Positions 43,818 through 52,706 of a DNA stretch of 64,000 bases are shown piece after piece. Each line of letters begins with the position of its first letter. The first letter of the stretch is position 1. The translations under genes were made by a program, and so were the position numbers. The stretch lies in contig NZ_JAJFZN010000001.1 of the NCBI RefSeq assembly GCF_020731145.1, positions 310,001 to 374,000 of the forward strand. The letters are read 5' to 3'. This DNA is from Sneathiella sp. HT1-7. Its GTDB lineage: Bacteria; Pseudomonadota; Alphaproteobacteria; Sneathiellales; Sneathiellaceae. The notes beneath the pieces were generated by a model. It was not told the DNA's origin, ran no database searches, and was given only the letters and a program-made list of their open reading frames with translations.

Positions 43818-46151
43818 TTAATTCCTGAGCGGCTTGCCGGTGGTGAGCATATGCTCAATCCGGTCGAGCGTCTTATGATTATGGATGAGGGTCATGAAGC
43901 CTTCGCGTTCCAACTGAAGCAGCTTCTTTTCCGTCACTGGTTCTGTAATGTCAGTGTCACCACCGGTTAGCACTCGTGCAACCTGCTCGCTGACGACACC
44001 ATCGTAGGCCGTGGCCCTACCCATTTCGACAAAACCGGAAACCGCCATGTCGAAAGCGGCAGCCGCTGTCGCGCCAGGGAGGTTGACTTCCACCGGTTCG
44101 GGTTTAGTGTAGCCATCTACCATTTCAAGCGCACGCGCCTTCGCATCGGCGAGCACACGCTTGCGGTTCATGGTGACCCGGTCACCATCGCGCAAGATCA
44201 TCATATCACGGGCCTCTGCTGCGCTGGTCGCGACCTTGGCGGTGGAGATGGCTTCGAATACACCAGAAAGCGCAGGCATTGCACCACCCGGGCGTTTCTT
44301 GTTTAGCATCGCGCGGATCACCAGTTCCTTGCATCCGCCGAAGCCGGGGATAACACCGACACCAACCTCGACAAGGCCCATATAGCTTTCCGCATGCGCC
44401 TGAACAGCCGCCGCCGCAAGAACAATCTCACATCCACCACCAAGGGCCATACCCGCAGGCGCCGCAACCACCGGGAAGGGCGCATACTTCAGTTTCATCA
44501 ATGCGTTCTGACCTTCGGAGATCGAGTTTTCGATCACCGGCCACATCGCCGCATTTGCAGCAAAAAGCGCAAGGCCGACATTCGCACCAACTGAGAAGTT
44601 ATCCGCGTCGTTGCCTATAATAAGCGCCTTGAAGCCTTTCTTGTCGATCTTGCCAGCTTCCACCAGCATGGCGACCACGTCCTGATCGATGGAGTTCATC
44701 TTAGTGTGGATTTCAAGGCAAGCAACGCCATCACCAAGATCCCAGATGCTGGCGCCCTTGTTGGAAACCACAGGCTCACCGCCTCGCTTGATATCGGCGA
44801 GCATCCACGCGCCTTCCGCAACGGGCACGACAGCATAATCGCCGTCAACCGTCATGAAGTAAGCGTCCTTGCCTTCTTCCTTGTAAAGCGGACGATCGCC
44901 GACCTTTTTGAGAAATTCCGGAACGGGCAGGCCTTCGGCCTCCAGCCGGTCAATGAAATACTGATTGCCGAGTTGGTTGAGTTGTTCAAAAGGTCCATAT
45001 TTCCAAGCATAACCGGTTTTCATGGCTGTATCGATAGCAATGATGTCATCGGCGATCTCACCCACTAGCGACGCAGCATAGGAAATCGTTTTGGAGAGGA
45101 TCGCCCAGGCATATTGCCCACCCTTGTCGTCATATTCGACAAGAGCGCGGAGGCCCTTTTTCGCCGCCTTCACGGAACCAAGTTGTGGCTTTTGCGCCTT
45201 GGCATATTCACCGGTCTTGAGGTTGCGGGCTTCCTTTACTTTTTTTCCGCCTTCTTTATTCATGCGGTAGAAGCCACCCTTGCCCTTACGACCAGTATAA
45301 CCGTCCTCAATCATCTTGGCGGTCATCGCGACCAGAGGATGGTTGGGATCATACTCCTTCGAAAAAGCGTCACTCGCAGGGAGTTCCGATAGCATAGAAG
45401 CGATGACTTTCGGACCCAGGTCGATCCCCGTCAGGTCACCAAGGCCGAAGATCCCGGTGGAGGGAATGCCCATCGGTTTACCGCAAACTGCGTCCGCCTC
45501 TTCAACCGTAAGGCCAAGGTCATAAGCTGAACTTGTAGCGACGGACGACCAGTAAATACCAATGCGATTGCCGACAAAGCCCGGGGTGTCATAGCAATCA
45601 ACGACTTCCTTTCCAAGCGAGATATCCGCGAAGTTGCGCAAATCTTTCAGCGCTTCTTTTCGCGTATGCTCCCCACCAACTAGCTCAAACAGCCGCATGT
45701 AGCGCGGCGGGTTGAAGAAATGAGTAATGGCGAAATCTTTCTGCAGGCTTTCGGGCAACCCCTCCATCAAGGTTTTAAGTGGAATGGTAGAGGTGTTGGA
45801 AGTTACGATTGAGCCATCTTTTCGAACGCCATCGAGGCGTTTGTAGAGGTCCTGCTTGAGGCCGGTATTCTCGATAATCGCCTCGCAGATCCAATCGCAA
45901 TCAGCAACAAGGTCGAGGTTATCTTCCAAGTTTCCTGTCGTAACCAGCCGGGCATTCTTTTTGTGCATGAACGGCGCCGGCTTGGTTTTCAGCATGGTCG
46001 CAACCGCGCCCTCGGCCAGCATATTCTTGTTTTTCGCGTCCTTCGGAACGATATCCAGCAGCACAACCGGAACGCCCGCATTGGTGACATGGGCGGCAAT
46101 CGCTGCGCCCATAACGCCGGCGCCTATTACAGCGACTTTTTCAATAGCCAT
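43818..46151 (-). CDS. 3-hydroxyacyl-CoA dehydrogenase / enoyl-CoA hydratase fusion (FadN-like order)
   Basis: A 777-residue bifunctional beta-oxidation enzyme. The NAD-binding 3-hydroxyacyl-CoA dehydrogenase is N-terminal (GAGVMGAAIAAH at 10-21; FNPPRYMRLFELVGGEHT; DTPGFVGNRIG), and an enoyl-CoA hydratase/isomerase domain occupies about 480-700 (ANVGLALFAANA, APAGMALGGGCEIVLAA, GVGVIPGFGG). This order is that of Bacillus FadN and the reverse of E. coli FadB. The ATG at 46151 (MAIEKVAVIGAG) is chosen; the frame is open 51 bases further into the thiolase gene. It is 2 bases after the thiolase stop and 12 before the dehydrogenase gene. Confidence 0.95.
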   Translation of the reverse strand: MAIEKVAVIGAGVMGAAIAAHVTNAGVPVVLLDIVPKDAKNKNMLAEGAVATMLKTKPAPFMHKKNARLVTTGNLEDNLDLVADCDWICEAIIENTGLKQDLYKRLDGVRKDGSIVTSNTSTIPLKTLMEGLPESLQKDFAITHFFNPPRYMRLFELVGGEHTRKEALKDLRNFADISLGKEVVDCYDTPGFVGNRIGIYWSSVATSSAYDLGLTVEEADAVCGKPMGIPSTGIFGLGDLTGIDLGPKVIASMLSELPASDAFSKEYDPNHPLVAMTAKMIEDGYTGRKGKGGFYRMNKEGGKKVKEARNLKTGEYAKAQKPQLGSVKAAKKGLRALVEYDDKGGQYAWAILSKTISYAASLVGEIADDIIAIDTAMKTGYAWKYGPFEQLNQLGNQYFIDRLEAEGLPVPEFLKKVGDRPLYKEEGKDAYFMTVDGDYAVVPVAEGAWMLADIKRGGEPVVSNKGASIWDLGDGVACLEIHTKMNSIDQDVVAMLVEAGKIDKKGFKALIIGNDADNFSVGANVGLALFAANAAMWPVIENSISEGQNALMKLKYAPFPVVAAPAGMALGGGCEIVLAAAAVQAHAESYMGLVEVGVGVIPGFGGCKELVIRAMLNKKRPGGAMPALSGVFEAISTAKVATSAAEARDMMILRDGDRVTMNRKRVLADAKARALEMVDGYTKPEPVEVNLPGATAAAAFDMAVSGFVEMGRATAYDGVVSEQVARVLTGGDTDITEPVTEKKLLQLEREGFMTLIHNHKTLDRIEHMLTTGKPLRN

Positions 46152-46153
46152 GA

Positions 46154-47290
46154 TTAGCAGGCCTCCAGAACCGTGGCGATGCCCTGTCCGCCGCCGATGC
46201 ACTGAGTTGCTAGACCAAGCGCCTTACCTTCGCGTTGCAGAAGGCTCGCGACCTTGCCGGTGATGCGCGCGCCCGTTGCACCCATCGGATGACCGAGCGC
46301 GATGGCGCCACCATCGAGATTGGTTTTGGCGAAGTCCATACCGGATTCCTTCAAGACCGCCAAGGCTTGCGCCGCAAACGCCTCATTCAGTTCAATGATA
46401 TCAATATCTGCGAGAGTGACGCCCGCACGCTCCAGCGCCTTCTTGGTGGCCGGAACCGGACCGATACCCATCAGTTCTGGCGCGCAGCCCGCAACGGCAA
46501 TCGACTTGATCCGTGCAAGTTTTTTCAGCCCGTTCGCATCGGCATATTCCTCAGAACAGACCAGCGTTGCCGAGGCACCGTCGGTAAGCGGTGAAGATGT
46601 CGCCGCCGTAACAGTACCATTCTCATCGAACGCAGGCTTCAATCCTGCAAGAGTTTCCATCGTAGTGTCAGGCCGGATACACCCGTCCTGCTCCACACGG
46701 ATGTTGCCGTCAACAATCGGGACGATCTCATCACTGAACTTGCCTGCTTCACGGGCAGCTGTCGCACGAGCGTGACTTTCAACGGCCACCTCTTCCTGCT
46801 CTTGGCGGGAGATGCCATATTTTTTTGCGAGGTTTTCTGCCGTTATCCCCATGGAAACATAAGCCTCGGGATAAGATTTATAGAGCCCGGGATGCGGAGC
46901 GGGATTGAAACCGCCCATCGGCACGCGGGTCATGCTTTCAATACCGCCGCAAACAAAAACTTCGCCTGCGCCCATCTGGATCGCACCAGCGGCCATATGG
47001 ATCGCCTGCATGGAAGAACCGCAGAAACGGTTAACCGTCGTTGCCGCCGTCGATTTCGGAATGCCCGCCAGAAAGCTGATGATGCGCGCTACATTCAGGC
47101 CCTGCTCTGCTTCCGGAAAGGCACAGCCGATAATCACATCCTCAATATCCTCGACATTGACACCAGTCGTAGCAATCAGCCCCTTGACCACCTGTCCCGT
47201 CATCTCATCAGGTCGGATCTTGATCATCTCCCCCTTATTTGCGAGGGTGAAGGGAGAGCGTGCATATCCCGCGATTACGACATTTCTCAT
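46154..47290 (-). CDS. Acetyl-CoA acyltransferase (FadA-like thiolase)
   Basis: A 378-residue thiolase that cleaves 3-ketoacyl-CoA to acetyl-CoA and a shortened acyl-CoA. Nucleophile C90 is in VNRFCGSSMQAIH, the histidine motif is ALGHPMGATGAR near 337, and the second cysteine is in TQCIGGGQG near 367. It heads a three-gene operon with the hydratase/dehydrogenase fusion and the 596-residue acyl-CoA dehydrogenase. The MerR gene lies upstream on the same strand with a 126-base gap, so the operon probably has its own promoter there; no copy of the MerR palindrome is visible in that gap. Confidence 0.96.
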   Translation of the reverse strand: MRNVVIAGYARSPFTLANKGEMIKIRPDEMTGQVVKGLIATTGVNVEDIEDVIIGCAFPEAEQGLNVARIISFLAGIPKSTAATTVNRFCGSSMQAIHMAAGAIQMGAGEVFVCGGIESMTRVPMGGFNPAPHPGLYKSYPEAYVSMGITAENLAKKYGISRQEQEEVAVESHARATAAREAGKFSDEIVPIVDGNIRVEQDGCIRPDTTMETLAGLKPAFDENGTVTAATSSPLTDGASATLVCSEEYADANGLKKLARIKSIAVAGCAPELMGIGPVPATKKALERAGVTLADIDIIELNEAFAAQALAVLKESGMDFAKTNLDGGAIALGHPMGATGARITGKVASLLQREGKALGLATQCIGGGQGIATVLEAC

Positions 47291-47416
47291 TGTCTCGACT
47301 TCCTTTCAGATCGTATAAATGAACCGGCTACTCCCGGTCGTTTTCTATAGTTTTACCCCAGAATATAGGGCTCGATTTTGACGAAATCTACTTTAGCTGA
47401 CCCTTTAAACAGGGTT

Positions 47417-47857
47417 TCAGGCAATGGTTTTTCTGCAGCCGTCCGCCGCTAAGTCGCCGGACGCTAAATGTTCCTTCAACTGGGAGATACCGTCTTCCAG
47501 TTCTGAGATGGCCTCATTTATATCAGCCCTTTGCGTGATTAGCTTTTCGAGCTGCTCTTCGCATTTATTCAGGGTGAAGGTGAGTTGCCCTGTACTACCG
47601 CTCTCCGGCGAGTACATATCCAGCATCTTCTTGATATCTTGCAGACTAAAGCCGAGGCGACGACCCCGCAGGATAATCTTTAGCCGCCCGCGGTCTTTAC
47701 GGGAATAAATACGTGTTGTGCCTTCCCGCGCGGGATTCACAAGCCCTTTGTCCTCGTAAAAACGAATTGTGCGGGAGGTTACACCGAATTCCTCAGCAAG
47801 CTCCGTGATGGAGAAGCTGACACGACCTTCTTTGTCAATTTCTGCTCTGGCATTCAT
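47417..47857 (-). CDS. MerR family regulator, LiuR-like
   Basis: A 146-residue MerR-family regulator. The winged helix is at residues 14-80: SITELAEEFGVTSRTIRFYEDKGL, then REGTTRIYSRKDRGRLKIILRGRRLGFSLQDI. A dimerisation coiled coil follows (LNKCEEQLEKLITQRADINEAI) and a single C-terminal cysteine (DGCRKT). Its position next to beta-oxidation genes and the palindrome 45 bases upstream match LiuR-type regulators of branched-chain and short acyl-CoA catabolism in proteobacteria. Autoregulation is likely because the same palindrome precedes its own gene. Confidence 0.9.
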   Translation of the reverse strand: MNARAEIDKEGRVSFSITELAEEFGVTSRTIRFYEDKGLVNPAREGTTRIYSRKDRGRLKIILRGRRLGFSLQDIKKMLDMYSPESGSTGQLTFTLNKCEEQLEKLITQRADINEAISELEDGISQLKEHLASGDLAADGCRKTIA

Positions 47858-47901
47858 TATATGTATAGAGTCCCAATCCTGTTTTACGGAAACGATTATA
47901 C

Positions 47902-47923
47902 TTTACGTTTACGTAAACGTCAA
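47902..47923. promoter_or_regulatory. 22-bp MerR/LiuR-type operator before the MerR gene
   Basis: A palindrome with arms TTTACGTT and AACGTCAA around TACGTA, nearly the same as the one at 35625-35646. It lies 45 bases upstream of the MerR start and about 85 bases from the divergent DUF962 gene. Confidence 0.75.
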
Positions 47924-48008
47924 CCTTGGGCGGACAGCTTGGAGTTATTGGATTGGGCAGGGTATTATTTGGTATAATGTAAAACAAATATAAAGGGAGA
48001 TGCAAGAA

Positions 48009-48335
48009 ATGGCGGCGAAAATTACTGAATACACGGATTTCTGGCCCTACTATCTGCGGGAACATTCCAACGTGAATTGCCGCCGATTGCATTATCTCGG
48101 TTCCACGCTCGCTTTGCTATGCCTGATCGCCGCGATTATTTTTATGATGCCCTGGCTGATCCTCTTTGCACTCGTCGCCGGGTATGGACCTGCATGGATC
48201 GCGCATTTCTTCGTTCAAAAGAACCGGCCAGCGACTTTTACCTACCCGTTCTGGTCACTCTTCAGCGATTTTCGTATGTTTTTTTATTGGCTGGCCGGAA
48301 AATTGCCCGAAGAACTCAAAAAAGCTGGAGTTTGA
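48009..48335 (+). CDS. DUF962 / Mpo1-like membrane protein
   Basis: A 108-residue DUF962 protein. The eukaryotic relative Mpo1 is a dioxygenase in alpha-oxidation of 2-hydroxy fatty acids. Family features are WPYYLREHSNVNCRRLHYLGS, two membrane segments (about 33-65), and GPAWIAHFFVQKNRPATFTYPFWSLFSDFRMF with the conserved histidine and asparagine. The ATG at 48009 is chosen because GGGAG lies 8 bases before it; an ATG at 48000 is too close. It is divergent from the MerR gene and may belong to the lipid theme. Confidence 0.88.
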   Translation: MAAKITEYTDFWPYYLREHSNVNCRRLHYLGSTLALLCLIAAIIFMMPWLILFALVAGYGPAWIAHFFVQKNRPATFTYPFWSLFSDFRMFFYWLAGKLPEELKKAGV

Positions 48336-48339
48336 CAAA

Positions 48340-49368
48340 TTATATTCGATGCAGCACTATCGGCCACTGATAATCCTCGCTCAGTTCCAAACGGAAAGTT
48401 ACCTCGGTAATGTATTTGGCAACTAGCTGCTCGTTGAATATCTCGTGAATACGTTTCCAGCCATTTTTGGCAATAGTCCGCGCTTCGTCATCATGCTCAT
48501 TGAAATAGGCAATTCTTTCAAGTAGTTGATCGAAATCATCGTAAAAGGCCAATTCATCCTCTTTGAAAATCCGGTCATAGCCTGTCCGGCGGTGGATAAA
48601 GGTCATCAGACCGTTGCCGATATATTGTGCCATCCGGTCCGAGCTATACAGCGGATCCCCCTCTCCCTGACTGAGATTCAAGCCCATTCGGGCATTCCCA
48701 AGGTGCCGCTGATAGACAATGCTCGCAAGTGGGATCTTGCCGCGCATACCAAGAATTTCAATTACCTCATCGCCGAACCTGTCAAGAATTCGGCTGGCAA
48801 TATTAAACCGCTCACTCTCCGGCAGCGCGTTACCCATGCCATAAAACAGTCGGAATTGAGGGTCGTCATTCTCAAACGCTCGAACCGTATCTATCGACTT
48901 ATCAACGAGGTTCGGAAAATAGGAAACGACGTTATTCTTACGGGCGAACTGATTGAGTTGATCGCCCGCAGTCGTGATAAAAATCGCATCGGATTCATCC
49001 GCATGCGCCGTAATTCTGTTGACATTATCGGGATGCCAGAGTGCATCAAAATTATAGGTCGCAATTTTGATATGCGGGACGGCCTTACGTATCTGTTTCA
49101 GCGTAGTCGCAAAAATGGGGTCCGCATGGCCGATGACAAGCAGGTCCGGCCAGAAATTCTTTGCGGTTTCCAAGAGGCGGAAATTTGCCGGAACAATCCC
49201 GAACTTACGAGAACCGAACCAGGTTGATGCACGCGCGATATCGCGGTCGCTGAACTGGTATATTTGATGGCCATTCCGAATGAATCCGTTTGCCAGCTTC
49301 CTGTTTGAATCATAAAAGCGGGCACCGTTGGATTTCTCGTTGAAATTTCCAACATAAAGGACACGCAT
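48340..49368 (-). CDS. CgeB-like glycosyltransferase family protein
   Basis: A 342-residue protein with a GT-B type glycosyltransferase outline. The N-terminal domain begins MRVLYVGNFNEKSNGARFYD and holds PDLLVIGHADPIF; the C-terminal domain contains NLSQGEGDPLYSSDRMAQYIGNG and HRRTGYDRIFKEDELAFYDD, as in CgeB/Glyco_trans_1_2 proteins. These transfer sugars to unknown acceptors, sometimes the cell surface or flagellin. It is convergent with the DUF962 gene (4 bases between stops) and stands alone. Acceptor and donor are unknown. Confidence 0.82.
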   Translation of the reverse strand: MRVLYVGNFNEKSNGARFYDSNRKLANGFIRNGHQIYQFSDRDIARASTWFGSRKFGIVPANFRLLETAKNFWPDLLVIGHADPIFATTLKQIRKAVPHIKIATYNFDALWHPDNVNRITAHADESDAIFITTAGDQLNQFARKNNVVSYFPNLVDKSIDTVRAFENDDPQFRLFYGMGNALPESERFNIASRILDRFGDEVIEILGMRGKIPLASIVYQRHLGNARMGLNLSQGEGDPLYSSDRMAQYIGNGLMTFIHRRTGYDRIFKEDELAFYDDFDQLLERIAYFNEHDDEARTIAKNGWKRIHEIFNEQLVAKYITEVTFRLELSEDYQWPIVLHRI

Positions 49369-49630
49369 GCTAACTCCTGAACATCTTCGTCGCAGACAAT
49401 AGTCGCCTAGATACCTTGGTGGTCGCGCACTTCACAAGAAAATTCTCAAAGTTTGTCTCGTCGACAATCAGCAAGCATGACGATAACAGCAAATTGAAGG
49501 TAAAAATTGGCTCTGAATTAGAAGTTTTCCCTAGGTCCCCTTCCCTTCCAAGGCCTTTTAATGTATAGCCAACAGAATCGGCGTCACTCCCCGCCGAAGC
49601 CACTCAAAAAAAGAAGGCCAAAGCTGTCGA

Positions 49631-50548
49631 ATGACTGTTTATCTGCCCATTGCCGAAATTTCAGTCAATCTGTTTCTGATCTTGGGCATGGGCGGCGCAA
49701 TCGGGCTACTCTCAGGAATGTTTGGCGTTGGCGGCGGCTTTCTAATGACACCACTGCTGATATTTGTCGGCATCCCACCGGCAGTGTCCGTTGCCACAGT
49801 TTCCAACCAGATTACGGCCGCGAGTGTGTCCGGCGTTCTCGCCCATTGGCGACGTGGAAATGTTGACTTCAAAATGGGCTTGGTTCTCCTAATTGGCGGT
49901 ATCGTTGGGTCTGTCGCCGGTGCATGGATATTCACAATCCTTAATTCGGTCGGCCAGCTCGACCTGATGATTTCTCTGTCTTACGTTATTTTTCTCGGAA
50001 CAATTGGCTTCTTGATGTTGTTTGAAAGCGTAAACGCATTGATCAACACACGGCGAGGCACAGTAAAGCGCAAGAAACTTCATCAGCATTATTGGATCCA
50101 CGGCCTCCCTTTCAAAATGCGGTTTCGAAAATCAAAGCTCTATATCAGCGCTCTGATGCCGCTTGGCATTGGTGCCCTGGTGGGTATCCTTTCGGCTATC
50201 ATGGGTGTAGGTGGTGGATTCGTTATGGTTCCGGCGATGATCTATCTTCTTGGCATGCCGACCAGCGTTGTGATTGGCACCTCCCTCTTTCAGATTATAT
50301 TTGTGACGGCAAACGTTACGTTGTTACATGCCATCAATACGCAGACGGTAGATGTCATGCTGGCCCTTCTCCTGATGAGCAGTTCGGTTGTTGGGGCCCA
50401 GATTGGCACTCGCTTCGGCACCAAATTGCGCGGAGAACAGCTTCGCAGCCTCCTTGCCCTGCTGGTCATCATTGTCTGCCTGAAACTGGCCTTCGACCTC
50501 GTGATCACGCCGGATGATCTATATTCGATTGGCGCGGGGGGGCATTGA
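49631..50548 (+). CDS. Sulfite exporter TauE/SafE family protein
   Basis: A 305-residue membrane protein of the TauE/SafE family, exporters of sulfite, sulfoacetate or other organic anions. It has the two half-repeats with the signature GMFGVGGGFLMTPLLIFVGI and SAIMGVGGGFVMVPAMIYLLG, and about eight membrane segments. The TIGR02186 gene follows after 4 bases, a pairing conserved in alphaproteobacteria. The sulfur link to the cupin/rhodanese pair at 25778-27951 is possible but the genes are not adjacent. Confidence 0.93.
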   Translation: MTVYLPIAEISVNLFLILGMGGAIGLLSGMFGVGGGFLMTPLLIFVGIPPAVSVATVSNQITAASVSGVLAHWRRGNVDFKMGLVLLIGGIVGSVAGAWIFTILNSVGQLDLMISLSYVIFLGTIGFLMLFESVNALINTRRGTVKRKKLHQHYWIHGLPFKMRFRKSKLYISALMPLGIGALVGILSAIMGVGGGFVMVPAMIYLLGMPTSVVIGTSLFQIIFVTANVTLLHAINTQTVDVMLALLLMSSSVVGAQIGTRFGTKLRGEQLRSLLALLVIIVCLKLAFDLVITPDDLYSIGAGGH

Positions 50549-50552
50549 TCGA

Positions 50553-51332
50553 ATGTTCTTTTCCACGAGACTGCAAATAAAAACCTTTGCCATCTTTTAC
50601 GCGCTTGCTTTGACATGGGCACCTCAAAGCCATGCTCAGTCATCATTAGTCACTGATATTTCTTCACATTTAGTCTCGGTGACGTCCGATTTCACAGGTA
50701 CAGAATTGCTTCTCTTTGGCGCAATTAATATCGACGACGATGAAGAAGGACCGAACCGCGGTGATGTACTGGTTGTCGTCCGTGGCCCGGAAAACGACGT
50801 CATTGTCCGGCGAAAAGAGCGAGTTGCCGGTATTTGGGTCAATACTAAAGCAATAGAATTTGCCCGCGTACCAAGTTTCTACGCCTTAGCGAGCAATCGG
50901 CCAGTGCAAGAAATCGCGCCACCGGATGTCCTTAAGCGTCTCCGTATCGGGCCTTCACGTCTGAACTTTCGCGCGGCCGAATCTGAGCAAGAAAAGCTCC
51001 CATTCGAGGAAGCCATTGTCCGACAGAAATCTCTGGCAAATCTCTATTCAGACCAGGAAACAGCGGTCTATTTTCTTGGTGATACCCTTTTCCGGACAAC
51101 GATTGCTATCCCGACGAATGTGCCGGTCGGAGACTATATTGCCGAATTTTATCTCTTCAAAGACGGAGAGCTATTGGGTGCCCAGTCGTCTCCGTTGTTC
51201 ATCAAAAAATCAGGGCTCGGGCGGCAAATCTATGATTTCGCCTATGATTACCCAGCGCTTTACGGTATCGCAGCAATCCTCTTAGCGTTGCTCGCGGGCT
51301 GGATCGCCTCTGCCATCTTCCGCAAGGATTAA
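50553..51332 (+). CDS. TIGR02186-type membrane-anchored protein
   Basis: A 259-residue protein of the TIGR02186 family, found next to TauE-like genes in alphaproteobacteria. A signal peptide (MFFSTRLQIKTFAIFYALAL, cleavage near SHAQ) precedes a periplasmic beta-rich domain containing LVTDISSHLVSVTSDFTGTEL and VVVRGPENDVIVRRKE, and a C-terminal membrane segment (ALYGIAAILLALLAGWIASA). The ATG at 50553 is 4 bases after the TauE stop and begins the signal peptide; an ATG at 50514 lies within TauE. Function unknown; likely partner of the transporter. Confidence 0.88.
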   Translation: MFFSTRLQIKTFAIFYALALTWAPQSHAQSSLVTDISSHLVSVTSDFTGTELLLFGAINIDDDEEGPNRGDVLVVVRGPENDVIVRRKERVAGIWVNTKAIEFARVPSFYALASNRPVQEIAPPDVLKRLRIGPSRLNFRAAESEQEKLPFEEAIVRQKSLANLYSDQETAVYFLGDTLFRTTIAIPTNVPVGDYIAEFYLFKDGELLGAQSSPLFIKKSGLGRQIYDFAYDYPALYGIAAILLALLAGWIASAIFRKD

Positions 51333-51443
51333 AGTCTTTTAAATAAAGGGCATTTTATTTTGGCCGCAGTTCGATTAAAATAAACTGCACTAATAGTAAC
51401 CACCCTGATATCCCGGAAAAACAAAAAGAATGGAGCGGGGCAT

Positions 51444-52679
51444 TTGAGCCAACCCAACAAGACTGAATTTGTTCCAATTGCTATTGGCGTTCTCGTGCTG
51501 TGCTTTTTGATGGGGCTAGCCGGTCGTTTCGCATTCGAAAATTTTCCCAACCTTGTTTCACCGCTTAGTAACGAATTCCAATGGCCGCGCGGCACAGTGG
51601 CCTCCATCTACTCATTTGGTGCAGTTATCACAGGACTTACTGGACCTCTTGTCGGTATCCTGTTTGACCGGCTTGGCCCGCGCAGCGTTTATGGAATTGG
51701 TATTTTGTCTGCTGGCGTCGGACTGATGCTTGCCAGCTTTGCAACAAACATCTGGCAGTTCTATTTGACGATCAGCCTGCTCGTCGGTTTTTCCGCTTCC
51801 TGCTGCGGCAATGTGCCCAACGCCGCCATGGCCAGCCGATGGTTCAGGACACAAATCCCGCTCGCTCTCGCCATCATCTATTCTTCAATGGGTGCCGGCA
51901 CTCTCATCGGGCTATCCCTTTCGCAGATTTTCATCGAGAATTATGGCTGGCGACAGGCGGAACTCCTACTCGGCTTCTGTGTTCTTAGCCTTCTTGTCGT
52001 TGTATTTCTTCCATGGCGTCGCATTGCCGCGGGCAGTACAGAACTTACCCGTCCGCAGGCTACCGATGTCAAGAAACCGGAAATAGAATGGACTATGTCC
52101 AAGGCGGTCCGCACACTACCATTCTGGGGCTTGGCATCCGTCTTCTTTTTCACCGGGAATGGCATGTTCTCGGTGGTTATTCAGGCAGTTACGTACCTTA
52201 TAGAAGCTGGGTTTACCCCAATTGAGGCGTCGGTGAATTATGGCTTGTCAGGGTTGCTTATTCCTGTCGGCATGCTCGGCGCGGGATATATCGCCTTAAA
52301 AATTGGGCTCTTCAAAACGGCCATGATCAGCTATGTCATAACAATCGCGGCGGTGATTTTTATATGGTTGCTAGATCGATCGGATCACCTGTTACCGCTT
52401 TACGGTTTCATTATCTGCTTTGGCCTTTCAATGGGATCGCGTGGGCCGATGATTGGTTCCATCTCGTCACTTCTCTTTCATGGACGCAATTTTGGAACCA
52501 TTTATGGCGGGATTGCCGTCGGGGGCGGATTTGGCATGGCCAGCGGATCCTATTTCTCAGGCCTTATTTTTGACCTGACAGGAAGCTATGATGCGGTATT
52601 CACCTATTCAATTATTTGCCTTGTCATCGGCGCTGCCCCGTTTATCCTGATAAAAGAAATTAGAAATCAATCATGGTAA
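51444..52679 (+). CDS. MFS transporter (OxlT/monocarboxylate-type)
   Basis: A 411-residue major facilitator with about 12 membrane segments. The segment 2-3 loop is GILFDRLGPRSVYGIGI, a normal MFS signature, and the overall pattern recalls oxalate/formate and monocarboxylate antiporters. Translation starts at TTG (51444) preceded by GGAGCGGGG; no in-frame ATG fits. It heads a co-directional series with two CoA-transferase systems and a molybdenum hydroxylase (27 bases to the next gene), so it probably imports the organic acid that they process. Confidence 0.88.
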   Translation: MSQPNKTEFVPIAIGVLVLCFLMGLAGRFAFENFPNLVSPLSNEFQWPRGTVASIYSFGAVITGLTGPLVGILFDRLGPRSVYGIGILSAGVGLMLASFATNIWQFYLTISLLVGFSASCCGNVPNAAMASRWFRTQIPLALAIIYSSMGAGTLIGLSLSQIFIENYGWRQAELLLGFCVLSLLVVVFLPWRRIAAGSTELTRPQATDVKKPEIEWTMSKAVRTLPFWGLASVFFFTGNGMFSVVIQAVTYLIEAGFTPIEASVNYGLSGLLIPVGMLGAGYIALKIGLFKTAMISYVITIAAVIFIWLLDRSDHLLPLYGFIICFGLSMGSRGPMIGSISSLLFHGRNFGTIYGGIAVGGGFGMASGSYFSGLIFDLTGSYDAVFTYSIICLVIGAAPFILIKEIRNQSW

Positions 52680-52706
52680 GTTTGGACGGACCAGAAGGAG
52701 CAAAAA

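Noticed and set aside
43176-43970. 264-codon plus-strand reading frame
   Set aside because: Antisense to the DmdC/FadE5-like dehydrogenase and the hydratase fusion gene.
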